From Thuidium tamariscinum (Eukaryota; Streptophyta; Bryopsida; Hypnales; Thuidiaceae): DNA of 64,000 nt. The notes below the pieces were generated by a model, which worked only from the letters and a program-made list of their open reading frames with translations, had not been told where the DNA came from and did not search any database. The stretch is taken from assembly GCA_947034885.2 (NCBI GenBank), contig OX344757.2, positions 6,696,001 to 6,760,000 on the forward strand. The letters run 5' to 3'. Within the stretch, counting starts at the first letter, position 1, and each line of letters starts with the position of its first letter. Below, in pieces: positions 10,282-23,118 of this stretch. Both the position numbers and the translations under genes were made by a program.

Positions 10282-11026
10282 TAGCCCCTTAGCGTGGACA
10301 GCGCCATTCTGTGGCGTTTGGATGAATTTGCAACAATGCACAGGGAGATTGCTAGCAATTTTTCATCCATTTCTTGGTGCTTGACCTTTCGAAAAGGATT
10401 GTGAAGAGTACCTAATTCATTTTGTAGTCATGTGAGTGTTTCTCTTCACATGAATTAGAAATTATAGAAAAAAACGGATCACAGAATATGTTATTTTCAG
10501 TGTATTTTTGGAAGTTCTTACTCCTTGCTTTAAATCTTAAATTTCTAAAAAAATACACGATATTTTTGGAATTTGAGCCCAACTAAAAAAAATGAAGGTA
10601 ATCTATTCTAGTATCTTCTCCGATTGGAATTTTGAAAGAAAAACATAATTTGAATATTTTATTGCAATTTGAACTTTATTTATATTTTCAAAGTCTTATG
10701 GATTGTAATTATAGAATGACACGGGTATTGAGTTTATACCGTGATGTTTGACACTAAAATTTTCACACATGGTGAAATTCTCAGATTTTTGAGATAATTT
10801 CCTATTTGATATGATTTTTCTTCACTTTTTCTTCAAAAATTCTCCAAAAAATATATTTTACTCAAAAAAATCTAAAATTTTCGAGAATTATAGAAGAGAT
10901 GTAACTTCATCTCTAAAAAATAAATGAAAAAAAATTCATACACATCTAGTCCCAAAATGGCAACAAAGTGAGTATTGGATACAAGGGCATGAAAGCAATG
11001 GTTATAGGCCCGGCATTTAAGGGTTA
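10282..11026 (+). mobile_element. Family W inverted-repeat element, copy 2
   Basis: About 745 bp, similar to 8509-9240 throughout. It has the same CGCCATTCTGTGGCG palindrome near the left end, the same CACACATGGTGAAATT stretch in the middle and the same GGCCCGGCATTTAAGGGTTA right end. The left end is more decayed (TAGCCCCTTAG). No coding capacity. Confidence 0.75.
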
Positions 11027-11289
11027 GACAATGGTGTTGACAATGGATTCAATGTCCACTTGAGCACTATGAAGATTTGTTCATGAAGTGGGCTAGATTT
11101 CTTTATTGCAAATATTTAAACTAGAAAACATGTTTCTAAATTCACATTGTTGTTATGAACTTTAGAATGATAGAGCTAGTAGCATTTACAAACTATTCAC
11201 AAATATGATATTTTTGCATTAGAAGAGATTTGGAGCCTTCAAAACAGTATTTTAAGACTCTTCCTTAAAATTGTTCCTATTATTGTAGA

Positions 11290-11620
11290 CTAGTCCACTG
11301 TTGGTCTAAATATTCAAATTTTTTCTTTCAAATTCAAAAAAAATTCAAAAATTTCAAAGAATATTAAGAAATAAAAAACGATTAAATAATATTTTGAAAA
11401 AATAATTTAAATTATCTAATAATTAATTTAAAACTTAACTAATTAATTAATTAATTAAGATTATTTGATATGATAGTTGCTTGACCATGGCAAATTCCTT
11501 TCATGGCAAACTTCCTAACATTCCTATAGTTCGAGAATTTATAGTCTTCTAAAAGCCTCAAATCTCTCCTAATGGCATGGATTTGGGATGCCTTAATGAC
11601 AATGCCTAAGCTAAAGATAT
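11290..11620 (+). repeat. Dispersed repeat family V, copy 1
   Basis: A very A/T-rich tract (AAAAATT runs and ATTAATTAATT) is followed by a segment that recurs in two other places: GTTGCTTGACCATGG, then CATTCCTATAGTTCG and a block ending CTCCTAATGG. Matching segments lie at about 12850-13080 and 43290-43640. No frame is conserved between copies. It may be part of a decayed retroelement; ends were not found. Confidence 0.55.
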
Positions 11621-11639
11621 CACATAGATCATTTTAGGG

Positions 11640-12840
11640 ATGAATTACTAGTTCTTGATTGCAAATATTATTGGCACAATTAGATTGAATGTACTGTCAA
11701 TCCTTCATTAGGAAGATTTTTTAAGATTTTTTTAGTGGGACAAAAGTAATACTAATTATATAGTAGCATATTGGGCTTAGAATATGGTTACAATAAGGTC
11801 TTGACATTACATTCACTAGTTTTAAGAAATTAATGTAGTCACATTAATGAATAAGATGACAGTTGATTTTTTCGCCAATCTAAGTTTTTGCCTATTCTAA
11901 AGGTGATATAATGTTAGTTATGGACTATTGGAACAACACACTTTAGATATCATAACAAATCTATACTTTACCAAAAACTATACAAGAATTCACCCTTTCA
12001 ATGACAAATTGTAGTAGCATTTGAAAGTTGTGAAGAACACTAGAATTTGATTCCAAAGCTAACATTTAGCATTTGTACTAGGGTTTATTTTTTTTGGCTT
12101 TCTAATGTGAGAATGCACCAAAAAAGATTATTTGGTAAAAAACTAGCAACAAAATATGAAGTTTTTTGCTAAAGAAATTTGACTTACAAAAAATTCTTAG
12201 ATGAAATTGTGTGTGTGTGTGTAAAGATACATTTCTCAATTTTTGAGCATCTATGGGAGCCATTTGATGTGTATGATATTCAAAAGCAAAAGAATTTTGA
12301 AGCTACGTACACTATTGATTTTGAGTCATTATAGTCTATTCTTTTCATCTACATTTTGTCCATTGACATCCACTACAAGTTTTCAAGAGCAACCAATGGA
12401 AATTGAATCATTTTGTGCTTCAAAAGTACATCTACTTACAGGCGTGTAGTGGAATATCTAATACTTACATCTTTTAATATTTGCAAACCATTCCCCAAGT
12501 ATTTGAAATTTTTAAAAAAATTGTCTTTCGGCTTGTAGAACTTGAAGTCATATAGGCAAAATTAAAATTAGCCCTTATTTTTTAGCACATAGATAGAATA
12601 ACTTTTCTTGAAAGTTATTTTGTTGAAAATTTTACAATTTTTGCAAATTATCTAAGTCAATACTTGAATAAGCCTAGAAATGCCAAATATATACATCTTT
12701 GAATTGTTTTCAAAAAGACTCAAAACCATTCACCAAAAAAAGAGCCTCCATGATGAACTCAATAGATGTCTTTTTAGGGTTCCTCGAGATTGTTTCGAGG
12801 CTATTCTCCAAAACTATTCCTTCTATAGTCAACCAACCAT
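11640..12840. other. AT-rich stretch without a gene
   Basis: A (GT)8 microsatellite lies near 12210. The two frames at 12243 and 12680 translate to low-information peptides without recognisable motifs. Confidence 0.5.
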
Positions 12841-12849
12841 AGCTAGTTT

Positions 12850-13080
12850 CATTTTTAAAATAAAAAATTAATTAATTAAAAAAATTTAAGTATAAAAGAA
12901 ATAAAAACTGATTCAATTCTTTTTCAAAAAAATAAATTTTTAATTTAAAATAATAATAAATTAATATTATCTAATGTGAAAATCTCTCGGCCACATCAAA
13001 TTGCTCACATGGCACAATCTTGGCATTTCCACAATCTCAGAACTTGCAATCTTCGGAATGCCCCAAAAATCATTTAAGGC
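12850..13080 (+). repeat. Dispersed repeat family V, copy 2
   Basis: Same order as the copy at 11290: an A/T-rich tract, then a CTCGGCCACATCAAATTGC segment corresponding to CTCGACCACATCAGCATCG of the copy near 43530, then CTCAGAACTTGCAATCTTC. Similarity appears to extend upstream to about 12770. Confidence 0.55.
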
Positions 13081-15335
13081 AATTAGTAACTAAGTATATT
13101 CACTATTATAAAATACATATTATTTTGTAGAATATTATTGGCAAGTGAAGAGGATTCTAATATACTTTAGCATCTATTATTGAACCATTGTATGAAGAGG
13201 TTATAAAATTTCAAAATATTGTGAGAAGGTATATGAAAATTGACACTAGAATCTTCTAAAACAATTCTCATGTCTAGATTGTATACATTTTATGCAATCA
13301 ATATCTAGACTTTAGTGTTGCAATTTATTCTAAATGTAGGCGTTACATTTTAGATAGTGTGGTTGTGGGTGCACATACTTTAACTCCTAAAGTCCCAAAG
13401 TCTTCTCAATGGACTCTTGAATGGGATTTTAGGTAGGCTTGTCTAGCCCCAATTTTGTGAATGATTTTTTGAATTTTTTTTGAAAATAGGAAATTACATT
13501 AGTTTTGTGGAAATCTAATTTAATATATTTCAATTAGTGCTTGAGAGCAAAAGTTATGCTACCCTACATCCAAAAATCGATTTGTTAGACAATACAAAAA
13601 AAACACAAAAAATTATTTATTAGATAATACAAAAAAATTACAAAAAATTGAACTTTTCTAGATTTAATTTTTTTCCCCAAAGATTACATTTTTATCTCTA
13701 TGTAAAGCTTTGATTCATTCCATTTGGATTAGCGATATGAAAATTATAGAACTTTGTGTTTTTTAGGCAATCATTGTATCACTTGAAAAAATAATTGATT
13801 TGATTCATCACTAAATTCAATTTTTGCAATTTTTGCAAAATAAAGTTCTTCACAATTGACTTTGATTTTTAGAAAAATCTCACCAATGAGATTAGTATAT
13901 TTTAAGTCCTTTTCAAAACCATTAACAATTTTTTTCGTCAATAGTTTTTTTCATAACAATTAACAAAGTGAGTATGAAACTTTTTTTTGTGTCCAAATGG
14001 TGCCTAAAAAAATTTTAACCCCACTTTCGAAGCCCAACATCGCAGGCTGGGAAGAGGCGCGATGTTGCGGGCTTTAAAAAGCAGGCTAGGAGGAGGCACG
14101 GTGAGGTGCCATTAGAAAAGTTGACATTTCACTTGGAGTTTGGAAACTCCAAATGACTTTCCAAGTTCCACTCTTTATTACCATGTTTTTGGAAAAGTTC
14201 TACCCTAACTAGAGAGCACTTTATAAATAATTCTAATGTTTGTGAACAATTCTAGTCTCTCAATCTATAGGCCCTTGCTTAGGCACCTTCAACAAAGAGC
14301 CACCCCAACCTGTAGTCAAGAGCACTATCTCCTCTGCCAAGGAAAACTTTACAAAAAAGAAACCATATTCAAGGCCCATGGGGAAGAAAAGAAAATTGAG
14401 ACAATATTTGAAATAAGGTATTCATGGTATCTTCCTCAATACTCATTGTTCTCTTGATATAAGGCTTGAGGGGCACAAAATGTCTTTTAACCTTGTTCTA
14501 CTAACCTAAAGGTCAAAATTTCCAAAAGCTTGAGCAATTTATTTGTTCATTTTTTCTTGAGATTGGATAAAATGTAAACACATGATCTTAAAGTTCTTAT
14601 TGAAATTGGATATCTTCAAATAAATTTAGATTATTTGACCACATATTTAGTAGATATTTTAGTTTGAAGTTTTATTTGGTCAATGAAAGAACAAGGTAGT
14701 GCACTTTGAAGGAGCATATCTTGGTGAGAATATTTTGAAATGATGAGCTTTTGTGCTCAACAAAAGAGAAGAAAGTTGAGAATGCTCATCTAAATTTTCA
14801 CAACATTTTGAGCATTTTTCAATTCATGGTAGAGCTTGCAATGCACAATGGTTACTAAATTGAGAGTAGTGTTTGTAAAAAATACAAGAATGGGACACTT
14901 ATCTTCTTCTTGAGTTCCTTGGATCTACCATTTTCAAGGTGGATTTGCTTTTATTGAGGTAGGCAACAATTACATTGGTTGGTTGACTTTTTAGTGCGTC
15001 CTTAATCAAACCCCAAGAATGATTTGTTAATTACAATACACCACTCAACTTTAATAAATTCCACAAGGTGGATTTTAACTTGGAATTTGATGAAACTACT
15101 ACCATTGGATTTATGATGCAATTTTTTTTAGTAGTTTTTTTATTTGTAGAAAAAAATTAAAATTTGAGAATGGGTAGTTCAAAAAAAAGGGGTAGGGACT
15201 AGAAAATGGCCAACAACAAGAAAATGGGTGCTTGAGTCATTGGAGGTCAAAGGTTAAGTCTTTACATTAGGGGGAATTGAACTCAAGGAGTTGCTTTGAA
15301 AATGAAAAATTTTAGGTAGAAAAGAGCCTTTCCAA
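13080..15335. other. AT-rich stretch with one small GC-rich hairpin
   Basis: No gene recognised. At about 14031-14073 AGCCCAACATCGC pairs with GCGATGTTGCGGGCT around a 15-nt loop, the only GC-rich spot in about 2 kb. The rest is low-complexity DNA. Confidence 0.5.
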
Positions 15336-16185
15336 TACTACAAAAAAACAAGGGTATAAATTACTAGTAGGTGAGTGCAAGAAACACTTGTCCTATTTTG
15401 TGTCACACTACGTGTGCTGATCTGTTTTTTGGCCATAACTTTTGTGTTTTATCTCCAATTGACTCAATATTTGTAGAGAAGGTACTCATAACTATCATAA
15501 ACCTTCCCTAATTTTTTCATAATTTTTAAAAATAATTTACTATCCAAAAATAGACCCCAATTGGATGTCACACTTTGTAGTTTAGAGTTTTTTAGTACTA
15601 TGGAGTACCTTTTTTTAATGATTTTAAGATGAAATTTGGATGAGATGGTCTTCTAATAGACTCCTAGCTCTCCAAGGCAGGATTTAAAAAAATAGTTAAT
15701 TTTATGTGGTGTGGAGGTCTACAAAGTGATCTCCCTTCTACTTGTATTTTGAAACATATAAAATATTATTTTGGTGGATTTCTTGGTGAATGACCATCTC
15801 CATAAAGTTGTTGCAAATGGCCACTTTTTATTTTTTGAAAATACTTATTTTTACTGTTTTTCCCTAATTAAAACATGAAGGTATGTATTTTCTGGAGGTT
15901 TGGCACTTTTCAAGTTCTCCTACTTAGAGAATTTTTTTATCCATTTCCTTCAGTGAAAACCTTCATCTTAGAGGTATATACACTATTCATATTTTTCAAA
16001 TTAAAAAAAAATTAAATTTCTAATTTTAAAGTACTCCTGAAAAAATCAACCAAACGCAACAAAATTGGCAGGTGTTTCTTGCAATCACCCTTGTCCACAA
16101 TGATAGCAAAATGATGGTTTTGCAGTCATTGTTGTCCTTACAGTCATTGTGGACAAGTCATATATACCCTTGTTTTTTTGTAGTG
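15336..16185. mobile_element. Non-autonomous CACTA-like element, 850 bp
   Basis: The left end TACTACAAAAAAACAAGGG and the right end CCCTTGTTTTTTTGTAGTG are inverted copies; the left CACTA motif carries one C-to-T change. A second inverted pair lies inside: GCAAGAAACACTTGTCC on the left against GTGTTTCTTGCAATCACC on the right. The 3-bp direct repeat CAA flanks both ends (15333-15335, 16186-16188), as expected for CACTA insertion. No long frame, so it depends on a transposase elsewhere. Confidence 0.8.
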
Positions 16186-16188
16186 CAA

Positions 16189-17042
16189 GTCACTAATTAG
16201 ACCAAGAATTACATAATGGGCTCGAAAATTTGTCTCCATGATCTCATAAATCAATTATAGAGGATAGCTAGCAACCTAAAGGAGACGGCTCTAAAACTAA
16301 GATGGCATTTTCAACCATCTAGTAGGGGCTGTGAAATGGACACTTGAATTGTAGGAAAATGAATTTTGGATTACAATGGACCTTGATAAGATTTGTTTTT
16401 ACTTCTTCAATGGATGGTTTAAGAGCCACATTGGATTCATTTCTAACTAAGTGGCTAGGTGTTTACTAATTTAATTCAAAATAAGAATCCGTTGTTCAAC
16501 TACCTTCTACAAGTATTGAAAAATTTGAAATAATGATTAATTCAAGCATTCATTTCGGATTTAGAAAGGCACGCTTTTAGAAACCATTTCTATCACTTTA
16601 TACATGTTGCAATGCTAGTTTTTGAACAAGCCCTAGGTTTTTTTCAAACTATGCATGGATGGATTTCCAAGTGCCTATAATCACAAATAGGGACCTATAC
16701 CAGATTGTGTTTGAAAGTTCATAACTAATTCAATAATGCTTCGAAAAATATGAAACAACTTGTGTTAGATTCCTCATCTATTTCTCTTTGACTAAAAAAT
16801 AAACTAAAAATATTATTCTATCTCTAGAGATACATGAAAAGGCACATCAGCCCTTAAATGATCGCTTTTTGAGCCTCTTACTTTAGCACGTGCCTCCCTC
16901 AAATCTCTACACACCAAGTAACCTTTGTGTTCCTATGTGGGGGTAAGGTATTAAAAATAATGTGGAATACCTTCATACTAACCTCAATCAATATTAAAAT
17001 TATGGTAAGAAAAACTCATAACCTCTTAATGGGTTCAATGTG
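16189..17042. other. AT-rich intergenic stretch
   Basis: No recognisable coding sequence or inverted ends. Confidence 0.5.
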
Positions 17043-17374
17043 TAAGGTAGAAGGCTCTTAAATGGAGCGGGTTCTAAAATGGTGCCCTATCTTAAACGTA
17101 CGGTAGTTGTACATGTTACTTTTTCATAGCCTTCAGCATTGTAGTGACAGTGTACATTGTAGCTAGGGCACCATTTTACAGCCCTATGCCCTTTCAACTT
17201 CAAAATTTGATAACTAATTCAAAAAAGCTCAGAAAAATATGAAACGACTTGGGTTAGATGTCAATTCTACTTGTTTTTCAAGGAAAATTTACTGAAAAAT
17301 ATTTCTAGAGGTTTTACCTCCCTGAAATTCTGTTTTCAGCCCTTAGACGGTCCATTATAGGACCTCTTACCTTA
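17043..17374 (-). mobile_element. Family Z MITE, second copy
   Basis: Begins TAAGGTAGAAGGCTC and ends GGACCTCTTACCTTA, 332 bp, in the opposite orientation to the nested copy at 9284-9611. The two are similar along their whole length. The middle is related to family X (24004, 44045), sharing the segment around ATATGAAACGACTTGGGTTA. Non-coding. Confidence 0.85.
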
Positions 17375-17695
17375 ATGATGAAGACAATTCAAATTACATT
17401 GGAAACACTGCAAAAACCTTGCATGATAGAATTGTGGGTTGGGATGTTTTTTGTACTTCCCATGTCATGTGAAGTACCTGTTTGGAGGCATTCATTTGTT
17501 GCAAGTTCCAACATTCCAACAGCAACTAAAATTGAATTTGAAGTCTTCATCAAAAACTGAGGGATAGTCTACTTTCGATGGCTTCTCCAACCGTAGCTTG
17601 CCTTGGATCAGTGATTGTCAAAGCTTGCAACTTTGCATCACCCAACAATCTCATTTGCACTTGAAGCTTGCACACATTTTAGTCCGTGCAGGTAC

Positions 17696-17972
17696 TAAGG
17701 TAGGTACACCCAAAATGGCACCTGACCTTAAAGCGCCATCTACAATGTGCATACATTTCCAAAATCAGTCATGTACCCAGACTGTAGATGGCACTTTCAA
17801 AAACAGACTTTGACTGTTAATAACTTTCACATACAGTATCCAAATCCTCTGTTTTTTGGTGCGTTGGAACATACTTTCACTCACCAACAAGACTGTATAA
17901 AAATCTGAACAGCATGATAACACAACCTAGGCACACTAAGAATAAGTGGCACTTTTGGGTGTACCCACCTTA
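17696..17972 (+). mobile_element. Family Y MITE, intact copy
   Basis: 277 bp with ends TAAGGTAGGTACACCC and GGGTGTACCCACCTTA, a 16-bp perfect inverted repeat. It contains CCATCTACAATG, which serves as the empty-site reference for the nested insertion at 9284. A TA flanks each side. Confidence 0.88.
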
Positions 17973-18124
17973 GCCAGGACACTTTTCAAAACCTGTCACC
18001 CCAAGCCTCCTGCATTTTTGGAATTTGCATTTCATTGACAATTTCCACAAGGGAACATACTTAGTCACTTGTACTCCAGTCCAATTTTTAAAATGATTGA
18101 TGCAACCAAAGTCAAGGAGAATAA

Positions 18125-18263
18125 GGGGTGTTTCACACTATGGCCGTCCAAGTCGAGAGGCCATCAATTCCACCAATTAGATTTGAGAAACCATGATTTT
18201 CACCAATCAGATTTGAGAAAACCATGGCCTCTCGACTTAGACGGCCATAGTGTGAAACATCCC
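18125..18263. mobile_element. Tourist-like hairpin MITE, 139 bp
   Basis: Arms of about 40 bp pair: the left begins GGGGTGTTTCACACTATGGC and the right ends GCCATAGTGTGAAACATCCC. Both arms continue into the CTCGA and CCAT blocks. A TAA direct repeat flanks both sides (18122-18124 and 18264-18266), the usual duplication of PIF/Harbinger (Tourist) elements. The loop carries a 25-bp tandem repeat containing CAGATTTGAGAAA or its variant. A transcript would form a long, near-perfect stem. Confidence 0.85.
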
Positions 18264-18420
18264 TAAGGTAGGAGCATCTACAACTGAGCCTATATTCAAT
18301 GGCATTATTTTTTAGGTGAAGCAATGATTTTAGAATCTAAATCTACATAGTGTACAGATAGCTTATTGTTTTGGTCAACAAATAATAACCTTTCTGTAGT
18401 CCACCTAGATTTAGGTTTTA

Positions 18421-18745
18421 AAATAACTAAATTGTCTAAATAGTGATGCCATTAGGTATACAATTGGTTTTGGATGCTCCTACTGTACTTCAATTTATTG
18501 TGTGGAGTAGACAAGTTCACTCTTCAAACCACTTACAAATCAACATGCATCTTCAATCTTTGACTGTGGGTTTACACCTCAAAAAATAACTAAATTGTCT
18601 AGATAGTGATGCCATTAGGTATACATTTGGTTTTGAATGCTACTACTATACTTCAATTTATTGTGTGGATTAGACAAGTCCACTCTTTGGTCCACTCACA
18701 AATCAATGTGCATCTTCAATCTTAGATTGTAGGTTTACACCCAAA
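18421..18745 (+). repeat. 163-bp tandem duplication, two copies
   Basis: AAATAACTAAATTGTCTA starts at 18421 and again at 18584. Each copy continues through TAGTGATGCCATTAGGTATA and TTCAATTTATTGTGTGGA to a final CATCTTCAATCTT block, with roughly one difference per 10 bases. No frame is conserved. Confidence 0.85.
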
Positions 18746-19127
18746 ATTGCCCTGCCTAAAACCACCATCATCACTATGTGCACATTTTCTAAAATCAATA
18801 TGTACTTATGCCAAAGAAACAATTTTAGAACATCTACCATTTCTTTGGTGTGTTGAAACTTCTTTCATTTGGACCAACAAAATAATACAAAATTTTGACC
18901 GATCTAGAGGTAATAGCCAAAAAATGGCTACCCTACTTAATTCTAGATGCAAAAACATTCTCACTTGTAAAAAGTTTTGTTATAAATCTTTTAAAAATAA
19001 AGAAAGTGAGTCCTTTGCATGCAAAATTTTATTAGTGGTATATGTTTCAAAACTTGAATGTTCACTACTACTACTAATTTTGTCTATAATGAGTTTGCTC
19101 CCATTTGGCTTTAGTGATGGGCTCATT

Positions 19128-19724
19128 TAAGGAAGAGGCACCAATTGCCAACCATGTCCAATGCTCAATCAATAAGGTGAGCTATTTCCAACCTTAAGAT
19201 AGAACTCAAATTTGCAATGAATTAAGCATTTTAAAGTAGGAAGTAGTGAGCCTAAGAGAATGATTCTTGAATGATTAAAATTAGATGATTTTTAGATATT
19301 GGCTATTAGTGAAGAATAGTTTTTGGCTCCCAAAATTCACAATAATTACAACTTCGAAAATACAATTTTGATAATTCTCTATCCCCATATTTCCTATCTT
19401 CTTACATTCGAATAATTTCCATCACCTCATACTACTCATGATTTACTCCAAAATTGCTTAAACCTTTACATACTAAGAAGCCAAGAATTGGGCCTCACAT
19501 TTTTTAAGCAATTTTGAAGAGTTTATATGGAGCTTTTCATTTATTTTGATAATTATTTTTCTTAAGTCAATGCATACAATGTTCTTCATTCAAGCTAATG
19601 ATGTTAGAAAATTTCCATTTAAATTATTTTTTCTACAATATAATCAATCAAAGTTTACAACTTAAAACCATGAATTTTTAGTATATAAAGGGCTAAATGA
19701 TTAGCTATTGGTGCCTCCACCTTA
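19128..19724 (+). mobile_element. Family U inverted-repeat element, copy 1
   Basis: Ends are TAAGGAAGAGGCACCAATTG and TAGCTATTGGTGCCTCCACCTTA (written in two parts: TAGCTATTGGTGCC, then TCCACCTTA), about 597 bp. Interior segments such as CCAACCATGTCCAATGC and TTCACAATAATTACAA recur in the copies at 22704 and 39596. Non-coding. Confidence 0.7.
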
Positions 19725-22703
19725 CTTTGCGTGCTAGTCAAATGAATGTGACCATCTTTGAAGCAAAATTATTATTTTGAACATCTAATTGATAATTAAC
19801 ATGACACCTACATAACATAATTGTTTAGCTATGGTGTAGGGCTATCATTTGATCACATGCAAAATATGCAAATATTTAAGTTGGTCCATATTTCAGCATA
19901 AAATGAGATACTAAAGCCCATTTAATGCCTAAAAAATTCATTTAAAAATGGTTCAATGTTTGTTCAATATTTAGTATTTGATAGTGATCAAGCATACATT
20001 TTATATCAAATGTTATATATATATATATTTGTCAAAATTTAATGATTTATAATCCTAAATGTTAGCCTATGATTTATTTGAAGTTTGCCTCCAATGTCAT
20101 CAAAAAATAAAAGTGGAGGACTTGAATTTGTATTAAAAATGATTCAAATTTTAAGTGACAGTTATTGATATTTTTTGAAATATATTCTTCACTCTTGTAT
20201 ATATTTACATCAAAATCTCCAACAAAAACCATACGAAAAGGGATAATGGCTTTTTTAAGTGAACCCAAAGTCCAAAATGAAAACCGTCAATAAATGAAAA
20301 GTATCCTATATACCATAGTGTGTAGACATAGGTGGAATCATTGAAAGTAAGATGGCGAAGGTCAATTCTCATATTGAGGTAATAGAGGTCAATGTGAAAG
20401 GATTAGGCCTAATAAAATATGCTTCAATCCATTTGTAGAATATATTATCATTGTCAAGTATTTTAAATTCAACAAAAAAAAGTCAAAAATTAAGAACAAA
20501 TCAACGTTGACTAGTCAATTACACCTATAAATAAATAAATAAATAAAATGGGCAATGACTTGAAGCAACTTTATTATGAATGAATAAGAGACCAACTTTA
20601 TTTATTTTTCTTTAGGGATGGAATCAAATGACAGACAATTTTGATTCATTATCAAATAATGTTAGGATTCCCACTCAATTGAGTTAGAAAAGATTTGTTT
20701 GTTGTATCTTAAACCATTGACTTCAACCAAAGATCTTATAACTGGTTTCATTTTTAGTGGAATATAGCACTTTGTCATTTAGACAATCTTCTTTTTGGAT
20801 TAAGTCTTTAATATTGAGTTCTTTAATATTCATTTAGAAAATTCTAAAAATTAGTAATAGACACTATTGGATGCATAAGGAAATTACCTATGAAAAAATG
20901 ATGACAATTTCTTATGGATGTATATAATAAAATTATATAAAATTGTATAAAATTATATAAATTTAGTTATCAAGTACTAATGCAAAAGAGATATTACATA
21001 TAATGACCTAAAAAGGCCTAGTGCTACCTATACACAAAAGGCAGATGAGATGTTTGATCCCTAAAGGTTTTTGAGTATGCACTTTAGGACTTTAGGGGTT
21101 AATAATTATATTCAATTACATCATAGTACAAGCCTTGTGTATTCATGGCCAAAGTTAAAATGAGGCAAGTATCTTCATGAGTACATACAATATTGTCAAC
21201 TTAAGTAGAAGTCATAGATGTTATAGGAGCATTTTCAATAAATAAAGATCCCATTTTTTCCACATACCATTATACTCTCTTACCTTTATTTCTACTAGAT
21301 TGTGGACAATGGATGCTTAATAGGTTTAAGGAAGTTCTAGAAGGGACAATCTTCCAGAAAGGAAACTTAAGAAAGGTATGTACACAACATTGTCACTAAT
21401 AGCATTATACACATATTTTTTGTAATAATAAAAGGGATTAAAAAGCCCAACTAACAATCAAAGCGCATTTAAAAAAAAGATTCATTATGCATAAAAAGTT
21501 GTAATGCTTTGAAAATAAAACTAGAATAAAAATATAATATAATATAATCACATTAAAATATATTTAAAAATTCATAAATTAAGCTTCTTGTACCCAAATT
21601 CAAGGGCAAAATATAATAACATTTTGATGAATTTTTGGAGTTAAATGCCTCTAATTGATATTGCAAAGATCAATAAATAATATTCATATTTCATTGTGTA
21701 TAGAATTTTTTTAATTGATGTATAACATCTTGTTTAATAATTGATTTAATAATACAAACTTCAAAAAAGTTGAAGAAGTTATATATCACCATATTTATTG
21801 GAACTATGTGGAGGATGAGGACCTTGAATTCTGAAAACTACTAAAAAGTTTGACACTATGGAAATTTGCCAAAAATTATCAAAATCTTGGTACACGGTTT
21901 TGAACCTTTAGCAATTTAACAATTTATGTAGTGACAAATTAGTGATATCATGCATGAAATAAATATGTCAAATCTAATGATATAATAGATAGGATAGAAT
22001 TTAAGTGAAGCTAAAGTAAGAGGTACATAAAGTGACCATTTACATATTAATTTTCAATTTTGGGGAGTTTGGCTCTTTCCAATTTTTTTTGGTAAATATT
22101 CCTTGAATAATAAATGGAATTGGCATTCAAAGTAAACTATACATTTACAAACATCTATAAAAATCTCCATTCTAGAATGTTTGCATTAAAAAATAGAAAT
22201 AGAAATGAAGGAATTAATTACTTTAGTTACTTTACTTAGGGAGTTGATTGCATGAAATGAAGATAATATATTTATCTAATGGTCAGAATTCAAGTATGCA
22301 TAATTGCACACTATCATCAATTCACTCTTATATAGCTTGAATCAATGCAAATCAATTGATTTTGGCACTAAAAACATTAGGAAATTTTTTTGGCTTGTAG
22401 AAGGTTGTTTGATTTTTGGCCATGGTACAAATATAGAATTTTTTTTAATAAATTTTTAATAAATTATTACATTTGAAATCTCTTATTTGACATGGCACTA
22501 ATAGTGTCTTGCCATTTCCATTTTTTCCTATAATTGCATTGTTGCCATGCACTCTTGTAGCCCTTGATACTCTTGGTAGGCTTGAAATTTTTCTTAATAT
22601 TAGTAGTTATTCATTGATATGTTCATTGGTCATACATTGAAGAAAGCAATGTGTATCTCTATGTTAGAACACCCTTAGAGCCTAGTTGCTTTTATGGACT
22701 TTC
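19725..22703. other. AT-rich stretch with decayed element fragments
   Basis: No gene recognised. An (AAAT)5 microsatellite lies near 20530 and an (AT)7 near 20015. At about 22013-22140 a decayed fragment resembles the left half of family X, with TAAAGTAAGAGGTACATAAA followed by the GGAATTGGCATTC segment. Confidence 0.45.
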
Positions 22704-23118
22704 CAAAGTAGAAGTACCAATTTTCAACCATGCCCAATATCCAACTTATAATATAAGCTATTTCCAATGTTAGCTTGAAATTTAGGCTTGGAATGTGTGT
22801 TTTTTGTTCTTTTCAAGGTTGAGACTAATAATGTTATGACACATGTTCAAAAGTAGTAAGTAAAAAAATAGAAAGCAATAAGCTAGAAAATAATTCTTGA
22901 TTGATTGGAATTGTAAAATTCTAGACATTGATTATTGGTCAAGAGTACTTTATTGCTCCTAAATTCACAATGATTTCAATTTCAGGGATAAAATTTTGAG
23001 AAAATTTCTATTCCCATATTTCATATTATCCTACATAAGAAGTATTTTTACTAGTTCATACTCCTAACCATTTACTTCGACATTGTTTAAATGATTGGCT
23101 ACTAGTGCCTCTACTTTA
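22704..23118 (+). mobile_element. Family U inverted-repeat element, copy 2
   Basis: About 415 bp with decayed ends (CAAAGTAGAAGTACC and TAGTGCCTCTACTTTA). The interior has GAGACTAATAATGTTATGAC and TTCTTGATTGATTGG, matching the copy at 39596-40021. Confidence 0.6.
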
